Source of the DNA: Candidatus Methylomirabilota bacterium | GTDB lineage: Bacteria; Methylomirabilota; Methylomirabilia; Rokubacteriales; CSP1-6 | Direction: 5' to 3' | Length of the DNA stretch: 47,197 bases | Assembly: GCA_036001065.1 (NCBI GenBank) | Contig: DASYUQ010000167.1 | Coordinates: 1-47,197, forward strand | Shown: piece by piece, positions 1-7,321 of the stretch | Numbering within the stretch: the stretch's first letter is position 1 | Layout: the number at the start of each line of letters is the position of its first letter | The notes under the pieces: model-generated | Told to the model about the DNA's origin: nothing | Seen by the model: the letters and a program-made list of their open reading frames with translations, nothing else | The model's database searches: none | Position numbers and translations under genes: made by a program

Positions 1-1
1 C

Positions 2-130
2 AGCGCCACGGCGATCGCGCCCAATCTCCCGGGGCTCTCGGCGGGGACGGTGGACGTCCAGGTTTATTTACAGACGGGGGCCGCGAGCTTCAGTCTCCTC
101 GGCGGTAACCTCACGCTCACGGTGCGGTGA
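2..130 (+). CDS. C-terminal end of an unidentified protein (partial)
   Basis: An open frame enters from the left edge and ends at TGA 128-130, giving 42 residues that finish in a beta-strand-like tail (SLLGGNLTLTVR). The composition (Gly, Thr, Ser, alternating hydrophobics) fits the end of a secreted beta-rich or repeat protein. The family cannot be named from this much. Codon choice is GC-rich like the neighbours, and the 90-bp repeat begins 35 bp after the stop. Confidence 0.55.
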   Translation, partial: SATAIAPNLPGLSAGTVDVQVYLQTGAASFSLLGGNLTLTVR

Positions 131-165
131 GGCGCGACAGCACAGATCGGGGCCCTTTCCCCCGG

Positions 166-255
166 CTAGTGCCGTTCCAACTATTCGCGCCTAGGAAGGC
201 ACCGTGTACGTCGTTCGTGGACAGATTTAGTATCAACAAGTTGGAACGGCACTAG
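166..255. repeat. 90-bp palindrome-ended repeat, copy 1 (MITE-like)
   Basis: The ends are a perfect 17-bp inverted repeat: CTAGTGCCGTTCCAACT at 166-182 and its reverse complement at 239-255. The copies at 11481-11570 and 17438-17527 are identical to it over all 90 bases. It lies in the gap between the partial plus-strand gene and the convergent ABC binding-protein gene. CTA at one edge and TAG at the other match an insertion into CTAG with TA duplication, the known target habit of IS630. The element carries no gene of its own. Confidence 0.9.
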
Positions 256-452
256 GAGCTTACGGCCGACCACTCTCCCCGACGAACGGGAGCGCGCGGT
301 CGCCCCGCCTTCAGGAAGCGAACAACACCGACGTCGCGCCCGTGCCGGGCGGAGCCGACGTGACGCATTCCGCGCGCTCGGTGCCGCCGGCGGCGGAGGC
401 GCCGGTCACGGTGACCGACGCCACGAAGAACCAAGGGGCCCGCGACGCCGAG
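256..452. other. intergenic remainder, no gene recognised
   Basis: Between the repeat and the end of the binding-protein gene there are 197 bases without a convincing gene. One minus-strand frame just downstream of that gene (about 315-440) reads as Ala/Thr/Val-rich sequence ending at a TGA and could be a short coding relic. It has no recognisable family and no start. Confidence 0.4.
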
Positions 453-1916
453 CTACTTGGCCTTTGCCGCCCAGTCGGGCCGGTACTCGATCCCGACCAG
501 CTTCATCTCGTGCAGCTTCTCGCCCCAGAGCGCCTTCTGCTTCTCCAGACCGCGGCGCTCGGTGATCTTGTCCCACTCGCGCGCGGCGGTGTCGAGAGCC
601 TCCTTGGGCGACTTGCGCTTGGCCAGCGCCTCGGTGATCTCGAACGAGAGCTTGCGCTGGTACTCGTTGGCGCCGGGGATCACCGGGTCGGGCACCACGT
701 GGGGGAAGCTCTTCTCGATGGCATCCAGGTACTCGTCGGCGCCCGGGAAGGCCTTCCGGAACTTCTCGGAGCGGAGGTGGGAGATCCGCCAGGGATCCAT
801 GATCGTCTTGGGGTCCATCACGATCTTGAGGCTCTGGTCCGGGTGCGAGATGAACTCCAGGACCTTCATGGTGGCTTCCTTCTTCTGGGAGTAGACGGAA
901 ACCGCCATGGCCCGGCCGGGGGTGAGGGGCGGCCGGTGGATGATCTTGCCGTCGATCTCGGCGCCGGGCACGATCCCGAAGCCGGCCTTCCCGATGATCA
1001 CCGACTCGGCGGGGTTGCCGACGCGCTTGCCGGTGCTCGTCCACGAGTAGAGCATCGGCACCTCGCCCTTGATGAGCATCGTCTTGGGCTCTTCCGATTC
1101 GAAGAGGAGCACGCCGGGGGGATAGTACGGCATCGTCCGCACCATCTCCTCCAGCGCCCGGACGGCGGCGGGGCCGTTGATGAGCGGCTTCATGCTGGCG
1201 TCGAAGTACATGCCCCCGTACGAGAAGAACCGGGCGCGCCACCAGTGATAGGAGTACCCGCTGCCGCTCGGCTTGTAGGAGGCGCCGGCGCCGAAGAGCT
1301 TGCTGTCGCTGCCGTCCCACCCCCAGCCGTGGAAGAACTCCGCGGCATCGTCCCACTGCCGCCAAGTCTTGGGCGGCCGCAGCTCGTAGCCATACTTGGA
1401 CTTGAACTTCGACCTGTTCTGGGGCCGCTCGAAGGCGACCTTGTTATAGAAGAGCATGTGGATGTCGCCGTCGTACGGCATGCTGACGATCTTCCCGTTG
1501 TGCCGGAGCATCAGCTTCTTGTACACGTCCGGGATATCGTCCATGACGAACTCGAGCTTGAGCTTCTGGATCCAGGGCTCCAGCGGCTCGAAGTGGCGCC
1601 CGTAGTCCGGCATGTTCGAGGGGCCGAACATGATGAGGTCCCAGGGGCTCTGGCCGCTGTTGAACTCCAGCAGGGTCTTGGCCACGAAGGCGTCGAGCGG
1701 GATCACCTCGGTCTCGATCTTGATCCCGAGCTTGTCGTAGAGGTCCTTCTCGACGAGCGAGAGCGAGTACTTCACGTACTCGGCGTTCACCACCGCCCGG
1801 ATGGTGGTCCCTTCGTAGGGTCGCGCCGCCCCCACGTCGCGCACCGGGAGCACCCCGAGCGCGATAAGGCCGACCAGCGCGCTGGCCACCAACGCCATGG
1901 GCAAGAATCGTCTCAT
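453..1916 (-). CDS. ABC transporter substrate-binding protein, family 1 (carbohydrate type)
   Basis: A protein of 487 residues with a typical Sec signal peptide: Arg-Arg followed by a hydrophobic stretch, residues 1-31, probable cleavage after GAA near 31. The rest has the length and pattern of family-1 extracellular solute-binding proteins (MalE/UgpB-like), including a WDLIMFGPSN-type segment near residue 90 and Trp/Tyr-rich middle segments expected for sugar or polyol binding. It is the last gene of a minus-strand operon, 25 bp after a MalG-like permease, so it should capture a carbohydrate-like solute in the periplasm for those permeases. The substrate cannot be read from the sequence. No ATP-binding gene follows within the window. 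Confidence 0.88.
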   Translation of the reverse strand: MRRFLPMALVASALVGLIALGVLPVRDVGAARPYEGTTIRAVVNAEYVKYSLSLVEKDLYDKLGIKIETEVIPLDAFVAKTLLEFNSGQSPWDLIMFGPSNMPDYGRHFEPLEPWIQKLKLEFVMDDIPDVYKKLMLRHNGKIVSMPYDGDIHMLFYNKVAFERPQNRSKFKSKYGYELRPPKTWRQWDDAAEFFHGWGWDGSDSKLFGAGASYKPSGSGYSYHWWRARFFSYGGMYFDASMKPLINGPAAVRALEEMVRTMPYYPPGVLLFESEEPKTMLIKGEVPMLYSWTSTGKRVGNPAESVIIGKAGFGIVPGAEIDGKIIHRPPLTPGRAMAVSVYSQKKEATMKVLEFISHPDQSLKIVMDPKTIMDPWRISHLRSEKFRKAFPGADEYLDAIEKSFPHVVPDPVIPGANEYQRKLSFEITEALAKRKSPKEALDTAAREWDKITERRGLEKQKALWGEKLHEMKLVGIEYRPDWAAKAK

Positions 1917-1941
1917 GTGAGCCCCCTTTCTTCTCCGACCG

Positions 1942-2826
1942 CTAGCCCTTCGTCCCGCCGAGCGCCAGCCCTTTGACCAGATATCGCTGCAGCAGGAAGG
2001 CCACCGCGAACGCCGGCAGGACGCCCAGCACCACCGAGGCCGACGCCTCGCCGTAGAACGTGTCGGTGCCCCCGCTGGTGAACGTCGTCACCAGCACCAT
2101 CATGGTCTTGGTCTCGATCCCGGTCAGCACCACTGCGAACAGGAACTCGTTCCAGGTCGCGATGAAGGCGAAGAGGGCCACCACCGCCAGCCCGGGCGCG
2201 ACGATGGGGACGACGACTGTGAGCAGGGCGCGCAGGCGCGAGCAGCCGTCGATCAGCGCCGCCTCCTCGATCTCGATGGGGAAATCGCGCAGGAACCCCA
2301 CCATCAGCCACACCGCGAAGGGAATGTAGACGACCGTGTAGACGGTGACCAGGCCCAGGTAGCTGTTGGTGAGCCCGAGCACCTTGTACATGAGGTACAC
2401 GGGGATGATGAGGGCGATGGCCGGCAGCATGCGCAGCACCAGCAGGACCACGCTGAGGAAGTCGCCGCCGAACCGCCAGCGGGCGATGCTGTAGGCCGTC
2501 GGCAGGCTGACCACCAGCGCGGCGAACATGCTGAGCGAGGAGATCAGGAGGCTGTTGGTGAAGTAGCGCGCGCCGCTCGAGTGGGTGAAGAGCCGCTGGT
2601 AGTGGGCCAGTGACGGCTCGGCGGGAATCCACACCGGCGGGTAGGCGAAGAAGTCCTCGTTGCCCTTGAGCGAGGTGGTCACGATCCAGAAGAAGGGACC
2701 GAGGAAGAAGACGAGGGCCAGGGCCAGGCCGAGGTACGTCAGCCCACTCGCCGCCCAGCGTTGGACGCGATAGCGGTTTACCCGCTGCGCGGAGACTGCC
2801 GAGGTCGTGGCAGCGACGGTGCTCAT
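1942..2826 (-). CDS. ABC transporter permease, MalG-like (carbohydrate type)
   Basis: A 294-residue membrane protein with about six transmembrane segments. The first runs through residues 29-49 (LGLALALVFFLGPFFWIV). The cytoplasmic EAA loop near residue 190 reads EEAALIDGCSRL and is followed by a PIVAPGL-type turn, the site that docks on the ATPase in MalFGK-type importers. Lys-Gly-Asn-Glu and Tyr-Pro-Pro after the first helix match the MalG/UgpE/LacG group. It sits between a MalF-like permease and a binding protein. The start ATG follows a short Ala/Thr/Ser-rich N-terminus. Confidence 0.9.
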   Translation of the reverse strand: MSTVAATTSAVSAQRVNRYRVQRWAASGLTYLGLALALVFFLGPFFWIVTTSLKGNEDFFAYPPVWIPAEPSLAHYQRLFTHSSGARYFTNSLLISSLSMFAALVVSLPTAYSIARWRFGGDFLSVVLLVLRMLPAIALIIPVYLMYKVLGLTNSYLGLVTVYTVVYIPFAVWLMVGFLRDFPIEIEEAALIDGCSRLRALLTVVVPIVAPGLAVVALFAFIATWNEFLFAVVLTGIETKTMMVLVTTFTSGGTDTFYGEASASVVLGVLPAFAVAFLLQRYLVKGLALGGTKG

Positions 2827-2962
2827 AGGTCGGAGGGGGCGACTTCACAGGCGCGCCCCCCGGGCGCGACGGCCCCCTCCCAGGCCTCCCCCAGCCCAGG
2901 TTGCGCCGGCGACGCCGGCGCTCGAGGAAGGGCGCGGGACTCTTGGATTGACACAGGATGTC

Positions 2963-3868
2963 TCATGCCGCCCTCGCCTCGCGGTGGCGCTGGACTCTGA
3001 GGAAGATCAGGGTCAGGATGAGCACCCCCAGGACGATCAGGTACGACAGCGCCGAGGCGTAGCTCATCCGAAAGTCGTTGAAGCCCACCAGGTAGGTGTT
3101 GAAGGCCAGCGTCTCGGTGGACCCGCCCGGCCCCCCGTAGGTGAGGATGAAGATCAGGCCGAAGAGCTTGGTCAGGTCGATCATCCGGATCATCACCGCC
3201 ACGGCCATGGTGAACTTGAGCAGCGGCAGCGTGATGAACCAGAAGCTCTGCCAGGGCGTGGCCCCGTCCGCCTTGCCGGCGTCGTAGAGCTCCTGGGGGA
3301 TCGACTGTAAGCCGGCGAGCAGGACGAGCATCATGAACGGCGTGTTGTGCCAGATCTCGACCAGCACCACCGCCACCGTGGCGATGAACGGCGAGGAGAA
3401 CCAGTCGAAGTAGACGTCGATGATGCCGGCCTGCCGTCCAAGGTTGTTGATGGCGCCGTATTTCACGCCGAACATCATCCGCCAGGCCATGGCCGCCATG
3501 ACCGGCGAGACCATCGGGGGGATGGCCAGGAGCGCGGTGAGGATCGGGCGGGCGCGGATAGGACGGTTGAGGAGGAGCGCGATTCCGAGCCCGAAGAGCA
3601 GCTCGAGCGCGAGCGATGGGGCGATGATGACCGCGGTGTTCCAGACCGAACCCCAGAACCGCGCGTCGCGGAACAGGGCCTCCGTGTAGTTCCGGAGGCC
3701 GACGAACTCGTAGTCGGGGCCGACCGAGAGGTCGAAGTTCTGCAGCGAGAGATAGAAGGCGTACAGCAGGGGGAAGACGATGACCAGCGCGATCAGAAAC
3801 AGCGACGGCGAGGCGAACGCCAGCGGCTCCCACTGCTTGCGCTTCAGGGCGAAGGCGGATCCCCGCAT
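2963..3868 (-). CDS. ABC transporter permease, MalF/UgpA-like (carbohydrate type)
   Basis: A 301-residue inner-membrane protein with a cytoplasmic N-terminus (MRGSAFALKRKQWE), then a first transmembrane helix and the conserved YAFYLSLQNFDL segment of the UgpA/MalF group. The EAA loop reads QELYDAGKADGATPWQSFW near residues 192-210. With the downstream MalG-like permease and binding protein it forms a carbohydrate importer. A 136-bp gap separates the two permeases and holds nothing recognisable. No ATPase gene accompanies them, so energy presumably comes from a shared MalK-type subunit encoded elsewhere (inference). Confidence 0.9.
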   Translation of the reverse strand: MRGSAFALKRKQWEPLAFASPSLFLIALVIVFPLLYAFYLSLQNFDLSVGPDYEFVGLRNYTEALFRDARFWGSVWNTAVIIAPSLALELLFGLGIALLLNRPIRARPILTALLAIPPMVSPVMAAMAWRMMFGVKYGAINNLGRQAGIIDVYFDWFSSPFIATVAVVLVEIWHNTPFMMLVLLAGLQSIPQELYDAGKADGATPWQSFWFITLPLLKFTMAVAVMIRMIDLTKLFGLIFILTYGGPGGSTETLAFNTYLVGFNDFRMSYASALSYLIVLGVLILTLIFLRVQRHREARAA

Positions 3869-3959
3869 GAGCCTCCCTCGGGGCGGCTTCGGGCCCCGCT
3901 CGGACGGTGCCGGGAGCAGACCACACGCGCCCGAGACCTGTCAAGCAAGGTCCCGGTTC

Positions 3960-4251
3960 TCACCCCGTCCAGGCGTACGTGCGCGCGGCCTTCTCGTTCA
4001 GCTCCGTCCCCCAGCCCGGAGCGGTGGGGATCTTCATGTGGCCGTCCTTGATCTCCGGCAGCGCCGTGAAGAGCTCGTCGCGGAGGGGGACCGCGTCGGG
4101 ATCGCTCTCCATGATCTGCACGTTCGAGACGGCGGCGCACAGGTTCAGGTTCTGGAACGCCCTCGTCGGTGCGGATCGCGCAGAAGAGCCAGGGGCGCGG
4201 CGGCTTGAAGCCGGTGTCGACGGCGAACGTCTCGATGTGCGTGACCTTCAC
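3960..4251 (-). pseudogene. collapsed enolase-superfamily (MR/MLE-type) sugar-acid dehydratase gene
   Basis: Starting at GTG 4251, the minus strand encodes KVTHIETFAVDTGF and PRPWLFCAIRTDEG, the typical first strands of mandelate racemase/galactonate dehydratase-like proteins. At about 4158 the frame shifts and continues directly into FQNLNLCAAVSNVQIMES, then PTAPGWGTELNEKA, ending at TGA 3960-3962. That is the characteristic C-terminal tail of the same family. About 95 codons remain of a family usually near 370-400, so the catalytic barrel has been lost by an internal deletion. It heads the carbohydrate ABC operon, where an intact copy would make sense as the catabolic partner. An in-frame ATG at 4284 is an alternative start. 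Confidence 0.75.
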
Positions 4252-4356
4252 GCGGAACCTCCGGTGGTGCCGGGAGAACACCATAGGCGCCGGGGCGTGT
4301 CAAGGCTTCCTGAACTGGAGGGAGTGCCCTTCGGCGAGCGGTCCATGGGGCTCGAG

Positions 4357-4377
4357 CGATGTATGTTACGATGTATG
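4357..4377 (+). promoter_or_regulatory. tandem 9-bp direct repeat before the antitoxin gene (candidate operator)
   Basis: CGATGTATG occurs twice, at 4357-4365 and 4369-4377, separated by TTA, so the copies are 12 bp apart. It ends 4 bp before the antitoxin ATG. Tandem half-sites about one helical turn apart are typical of ribbon-helix-helix autorepressors. The function is inferred from position. Confidence 0.45.
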
Positions 4378-4381
4378 CGCA

Positions 4382-4636
4382 ATGGCCCGAATGATCCGCA
4401 AGCAAGTTTACATCGTGGCTCACCATGACCGCGTGCTCAAGGAGCGGGCCCGTCAGGACGGCGTCACCGAGGCCGAACTGATCCGTCGAAGCCTCGACCG
4501 GCTCGCCGCGGGCCCTGGCCCGGCCCCGGACCCGACGGCGTGGCAGGCGGTCGTGCGGTACGTCGCCCGGCGGCGGAAGCCGGCCAGCCGGGTCACGAGG
4601 CGGCGCTGGACGCGGAGCCAGCTCCATGATCGCTGA
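4382..4636 (+). CDS. antitoxin of a VapBC-type pair (ribbon-helix-helix-like)
   Basis: A protein of 84 residues with N-terminus MARMIRKQVYIVAHHDRVLK, then GVTEAELIRRSLDRL. A short strand followed by two helices is the pattern of CopG/RHH antitoxins, and the C-terminus is basic and proline-rich. The start at 4382 puts the conserved strand at the N-terminus; the frame is open further upstream but without homologous content. There is no clear Shine-Dalgarno, so it may be leaderless or weakly initiated. It overlaps the PIN-domain toxin by 11 bp, the usual translational coupling, and should neutralise the toxin and repress its own promoter through the direct repeat just upstream. Confidence 0.75.
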   Translation: MARMIRKQVYIVAHHDRVLKERARQDGVTEAELIRRSLDRLAAGPGPAPDPTAWQAVVRYVARRRKPASRVTRRRWTRSQLHDR

Positions 4637-5078
4637 GGTCCTCATCGACACCAACGTGCTGGTGTACGCCTACGACGGCCGCGAGCCACGGAAGCAGGCC
4701 CGGGCGCTGGAGACGCTGGGGCCTCTGGTCGCGACCGGTCGGGGCGTCCTCTCCGCGCAGGTGCTGGGCGAGTGGTACCGTGCCGTCACCCGGAAGCTGC
4801 GTCCAGCGCTGAGCTCGGCCGATGCCGCCTCGCAGGCGGCCGCGCTGCTGCGCGCGTGGCGGGTGTTCCCGGTGACGCCGCTCGTCGTCCTCGAGGCCAC
4901 GCGTGGAGCCCGGGACCACCGCCTGGACTACTGGGATGCCCAGATCTGGGCGACGGCTCGTCTCAACCAGGTCTCTGTGGTGCTCAGCGAGGACTTCGCG
5001 GACGGGCGGACCCTCGAAGGTGTGCGGTTCCGCGATCCATTCGCCCGATCTTTCACGTCCGCTGAACTGGGGATCTGA
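4626..5078 (+). CDS. vapC: PIN-domain ribonuclease toxin, VapC family
   Basis: A 150-residue PIN-domain protein. The acidic residues expected to hold Mg2+ are present: Asp8 in LIDTNVLVYAYD, Glu49 in QVLGEWYRAV, Asp104 in DYWDAQIWA and Asp123 in LSEDF. VapC toxins cleave RNA, commonly tRNA or rRNA sites, when released from the cognate antitoxin. It is encoded immediately after and overlapping the RHH antitoxin. Length and motif spacing are normal and the gene looks intact. The RNA target cannot be predicted. Confidence 0.88.
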   Translation: MIAEVLIDTNVLVYAYDGREPRKQARALETLGPLVATGRGVLSAQVLGEWYRAVTRKLRPALSSADAASQAAALLRAWRVFPVTPLVVLEATRGARDHRLDYWDAQIWATARLNQVSVVLSEDFADGRTLEGVRFRDPFARSFTSAELGI

Positions 5079-5097
5079 CGAAGCCCGGCGCCAGCCG

Positions 5098-5625
5098 GTG
5101 ATCTGGACGATCGGGCACGGCACGCGGTCGCTCGACGAGCTCGTCGAGCTGCTGCGCGCCCACGGCGTGACGCAGCTGGTGGACGTCCGCACCATCCCGC
5201 GCTCCCGGCGCAATCCGCAGTTCAACCGGGAGACGCTTCCCGAGAGTCTCGGCGCCGCCGGCATCGCGTACGCGCACATGCCGGGGCTGGGCGGGCTGCG
5301 CCGCCCGCGTCCCGATTCGGTCAACGGGGGGTGGCGGAACCAGGGCTTTAGGGGCTACGCCGACTACATGCAGACGCCCGAGTTCGCGAAGAACCTGGAA
5401 GCGCTCGTCGCCCTGAGCCGTCGCCGGTCCACCGCCATCATGTGCGCGGAGACGGTGCCCTGGCGCTGCCACCGCTCCCTCGTCGCGGACGCGCTGACGG
5501 TGCGCGGCCTTCCCGTCGAGCACATCGTGAGCGCCGGGCCGGCCGCGCCCCACGCGCTCACGGCCTGGGCGCAGGTGGAGGGCACGACCCTCACGTATCC
5601 GGCGAGCGGTCGCCCGCCGGCCTAG
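5098..5625 (+). CDS. DUF488 family protein
   Basis: A protein of 175 residues if translated from GTG 5098, the last start before the conserved IWTIGHGTRSLDELVELL opening. It shows the DUF488 hallmarks: TIGHG, LVDVRTIPRSRRNPQF, YAHMPGLGG, and a Cys pair in IMCAETVPWRCHRSL. The family's biochemical role is not established; members are often annotated as conserved hypothetical proteins. It starts 20 bp after the toxin gene and may be read from the same transcript, but a functional link is not implied. The upstream open frame overlapping the toxin gene is a shadow. Confidence 0.85.
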   Translation: MIWTIGHGTRSLDELVELLRAHGVTQLVDVRTIPRSRRNPQFNRETLPESLGAAGIAYAHMPGLGGLRRPRPDSVNGGWRNQGFRGYADYMQTPEFAKNLEALVALSRRRSTAIMCAETVPWRCHRSLVADALTVRGLPVEHIVSAGPAAPHALTAWAQVEGTTLTYPASGRPPA

Positions 5626-5697
5626 CGCCTCTTTCCTTTGGCCGGCGCCCGGAGTACAAGTTGGGCCCGGCGACTCCGCCGGGAGGAGACCACCGAC

Positions 5698-6792
5698 GTG
5701 GCCGGACTGCTGACCGTTGCCGAGCCCCAGGCGCCCGCCGTGGCGACGCGCAGCCGGATGCTCTTCGTGGATGCGCTGCGTGGCGTCGCGCTGATCCTGA
5801 TGGTGATCAACCACACGTCGCGCTGGTGGATGGACGTCTCCATGGGCTGGGGGCGCTATTACCTGGTCTACGGATCGGTGACGCTGCCGGCGGCGATCTT
5901 CCTGTTCCTGGTCGGCTTCTGCCTGCCCATCTCCTTCGGCCACCTGACAGCGGCCGAGCGCTCCGCCCCCTGGCCGGTCCTCGGCAAGTACGTCGGACGG
6001 GGTCTGGTGATCATCCTGAACGGCCTTCTCCTGAATCTCCTGGTCTTCCCGGAAGACCCGATCTGGAGCGGCGGCGTGTTACAGACGATCGGCCTCAGCA
6101 TCATCGTGCTGGCGCCGGCCCTCTGGCTCGGACGCTTCCCGGCGGCACGCTACGGGCTGCTGGCGGTGGCCGCGCTGTTCTATCTCTCGTTCGTCTGGGC
6201 GTACGCCGACCTGAGCGCGTGGCTCACCCACCATCCGCTGGTCGCCAAGATCTGGTTCCTCGACTTCGCGCCGTGGCCGTGGATCAGCATGGCGCTGATC
6301 GGCCTCGTCGCCGGCTGGCGGTGGCTCGAGGCGCGCGGGCGCGGCGAGCGGGAGGAGCGGCGGTATTTCTGGATCGTCGGCCTGGTGGGCCTCGCCTGCG
6401 TCGCCGCCTTCTTCGCCTACGACTGGTGGATGCAGACGAGCCCGCGCGTCTCGTTCAGGCGCGATTTCCTCCTCAACCGTCACTGGATCCCCCGGGGCGC
6501 CACCACCCTCTGGGTGCTGGGCATGCTGGGCGGCCTGCTGGCGGCGACGTACTGGCTAATGGAGGTGAAGAAGCGCCCGCTCGCGTGGCTGGTGGTCCTC
6601 GGCCAGACCGCGCTGATGCTCTACTTCGTCCATCAACTCATCGTGCTGACCCTGATCAATCAGTACCTGGGTCTGCGCTTCAACCACTGGGGGCTCTACT
6701 GGCTGGCCAATGCCGCTCTGATGGTCGCGCTGGTGTACCTGGGCCAGGCCTGGCTGGAGATCAAGCGCGTCGCTCGCCGGCTCCGGCGGTGA
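5698..6792 (+). CDS. multi-pass membrane acyltransferase-like protein (DUF1624/heparan-alpha-glucosaminide N-acetyltransferase type)
   Basis: A protein of 364 residues. GTG 5698 is preceded by GGGAGGAG at good spacing, so it is preferred over an in-frame TTG 60 bp upstream. The opening RMLFVDALRGVALILMVINHTSRWWMD carries the Arg-Gly and the NHT histidine of the membrane acyltransferase group related to DUF1624/HGSNAT. About nine or ten hydrophobic helices follow, with FLFLVGFCLPISFG, LNGLLLNLLVF and a C-terminal LMLYFVHQLIVLTLI segment. Such proteins transfer acyl groups onto sugars or other acceptors at the membrane; donor and acceptor are unknown here. The downstream neighbour is a gene-poor region. 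Confidence 0.75.
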   Translation: MAGLLTVAEPQAPAVATRSRMLFVDALRGVALILMVINHTSRWWMDVSMGWGRYYLVYGSVTLPAAIFLFLVGFCLPISFGHLTAAERSAPWPVLGKYVGRGLVIILNGLLLNLLVFPEDPIWSGGVLQTIGLSIIVLAPALWLGRFPAARYGLLAVAALFYLSFVWAYADLSAWLTHHPLVAKIWFLDFAPWPWISMALIGLVAGWRWLEARGRGEREERRYFWIVGLVGLACVAAFFAYDWWMQTSPRVSFRRDFLLNRHWIPRGATTLWVLGMLGGLLAATYWLMEVKKRPLAWLVVLGQTALMLYFVHQLIVLTLINQYLGLRFNHWGLYWLANAALMVALVYLGQAWLEIKRVARRLRR

Positions 6793-7037
6793 CCGCGGAG
6801 GAGGAGACGATGGCAGGGCTGGAGGGCAACGAACAACCTAGGGAGTCTCGGGCACCACCTGCGGCGGGCGGCGCTCGGGCGCGCGAGCGTCCGAGAGAGC
6901 ACCCTCATGCCCTGGCCGTTCACGATCTCGCACTCGTGGGTCGTTCGGCTCGTCGGCATCGCCCGCATCTTGGCGACCGTGAGCGCGTGCCGGAAGGTAT
7001 CGCCCAGCTGCTTCGTTTGCCCGCATCAAATGCGTGT

Positions 7038-7059
7038 GCGCGCGCCTCCAGGCGCGCGC
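7038..7059. other. GC-rich hairpin
   Basis: GCGCGCGCC at 7038-7046 pairs perfectly with GGCGCGCGC at 7051-7059 across the loop TCCA. No T-run follows on either side, so it is not a classic terminator. It lies about 110 bp from the DnaA-box pair. Confidence 0.6.
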
Positions 7060-7170
7060 GAGCCCGTCGAATGGGAGAATTCTTGCGCCGGTCCTCGCGG
7101 TGGATGAATAGACCGTCGCTTTTGGCGACCACGACCGCGAGACCGCGTCACGCCGTGCAATTCTGACGCC

Positions 7171-7197
7171 TGTGGATAACTGTGAAAATGTGGACAA
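7171..7197 (+). promoter_or_regulatory. two DnaA-box-like motifs
   Basis: TGTGGATAA at 7171-7179 is the exact complement of the consensus DnaA box TTATCCACA. TGTGGACAA at 7189-7197 differs at one base. Both have the same orientation and start 18 bp apart, in an unusually AT-rich patch for this window. Binding by DnaA is inferred from the motif only. No dnaA, dnaN, gyrB or rpmH gene is nearby. Confidence 0.5.
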
Positions 7198-7211
7198 GAT
7201 GTGGGTGCGTG

Positions 7212-7319
7212 TTACGCGGAGGTTGCCCGCCGCGTCGTCTTGCCGCACTCGCTCGGCCCCAGCAGGGTCAGGATCGCCCCCTTCTCCACGCCGAAGGTGA
7301 CCCGCGCGGCCAACCCCGG
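7212..7319 (-). pseudogene. fragment of an ABC transporter ATP-binding protein (Walker A region)
   Basis: The minus strand reads LAARVTFGVEKGAILTLLG followed by PSECGKTT, then three to six unrelated residues and TAA at 7212-7214. This is the strand before the Walker A loop and the loop itself, with Glu replacing the usual third-position Gly of GPSGCGKTT. Everything upstream of that strand and all downstream motifs (Q-loop, signature, Walker B) are missing. It begins right at the stop codon of the aldo/keto reductase gene, so it is probably the remnant of the ATPase gene of that transport operon. Confidence 0.7.
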
Positions 7320-7321
7320 GC

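Larger units (their letters stand above)
6793..7211. other. gene-poor interval with no convincing gene
   Basis: No supported gene lies here. A strong Shine-Dalgarno (GGAGGAGGAG) and ATG at 6810 open a plus-strand frame starting MAGLEG, like many short-chain dehydrogenases, but what follows is Arg/Ala/His-rich low-complexity sequence of no family. It may be a start region severed from its gene. A minus-strand frame (about 6890-7026) has protein-like composition but no start outside it. The interval also carries a GC-rich hairpin and two DnaA-box-like sites, listed separately. Confidence 0.4.

Noticed and set aside
342-1976. A 544-codon plus-strand open frame opposite the first binding-protein gene
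   Set aside because: It is a codon-position shadow of the family-1 binding protein; no signal, domain or ribosome site supports it.
5638-5697. TTG 5638 as start of the membrane acyltransferase-like gene
   Set aside because: It would add 20 Arg/Ser-rich residues before the conserved N-terminus and lacks a ribosome site, while GTG 5698 has GGGAGGAG upstream.
7171-7197. Chromosomal replication origin
   Set aside because: Only two boxes are present and no origin-linked genes or DNA-unwinding element can be seen, so only the motif itself is reported.
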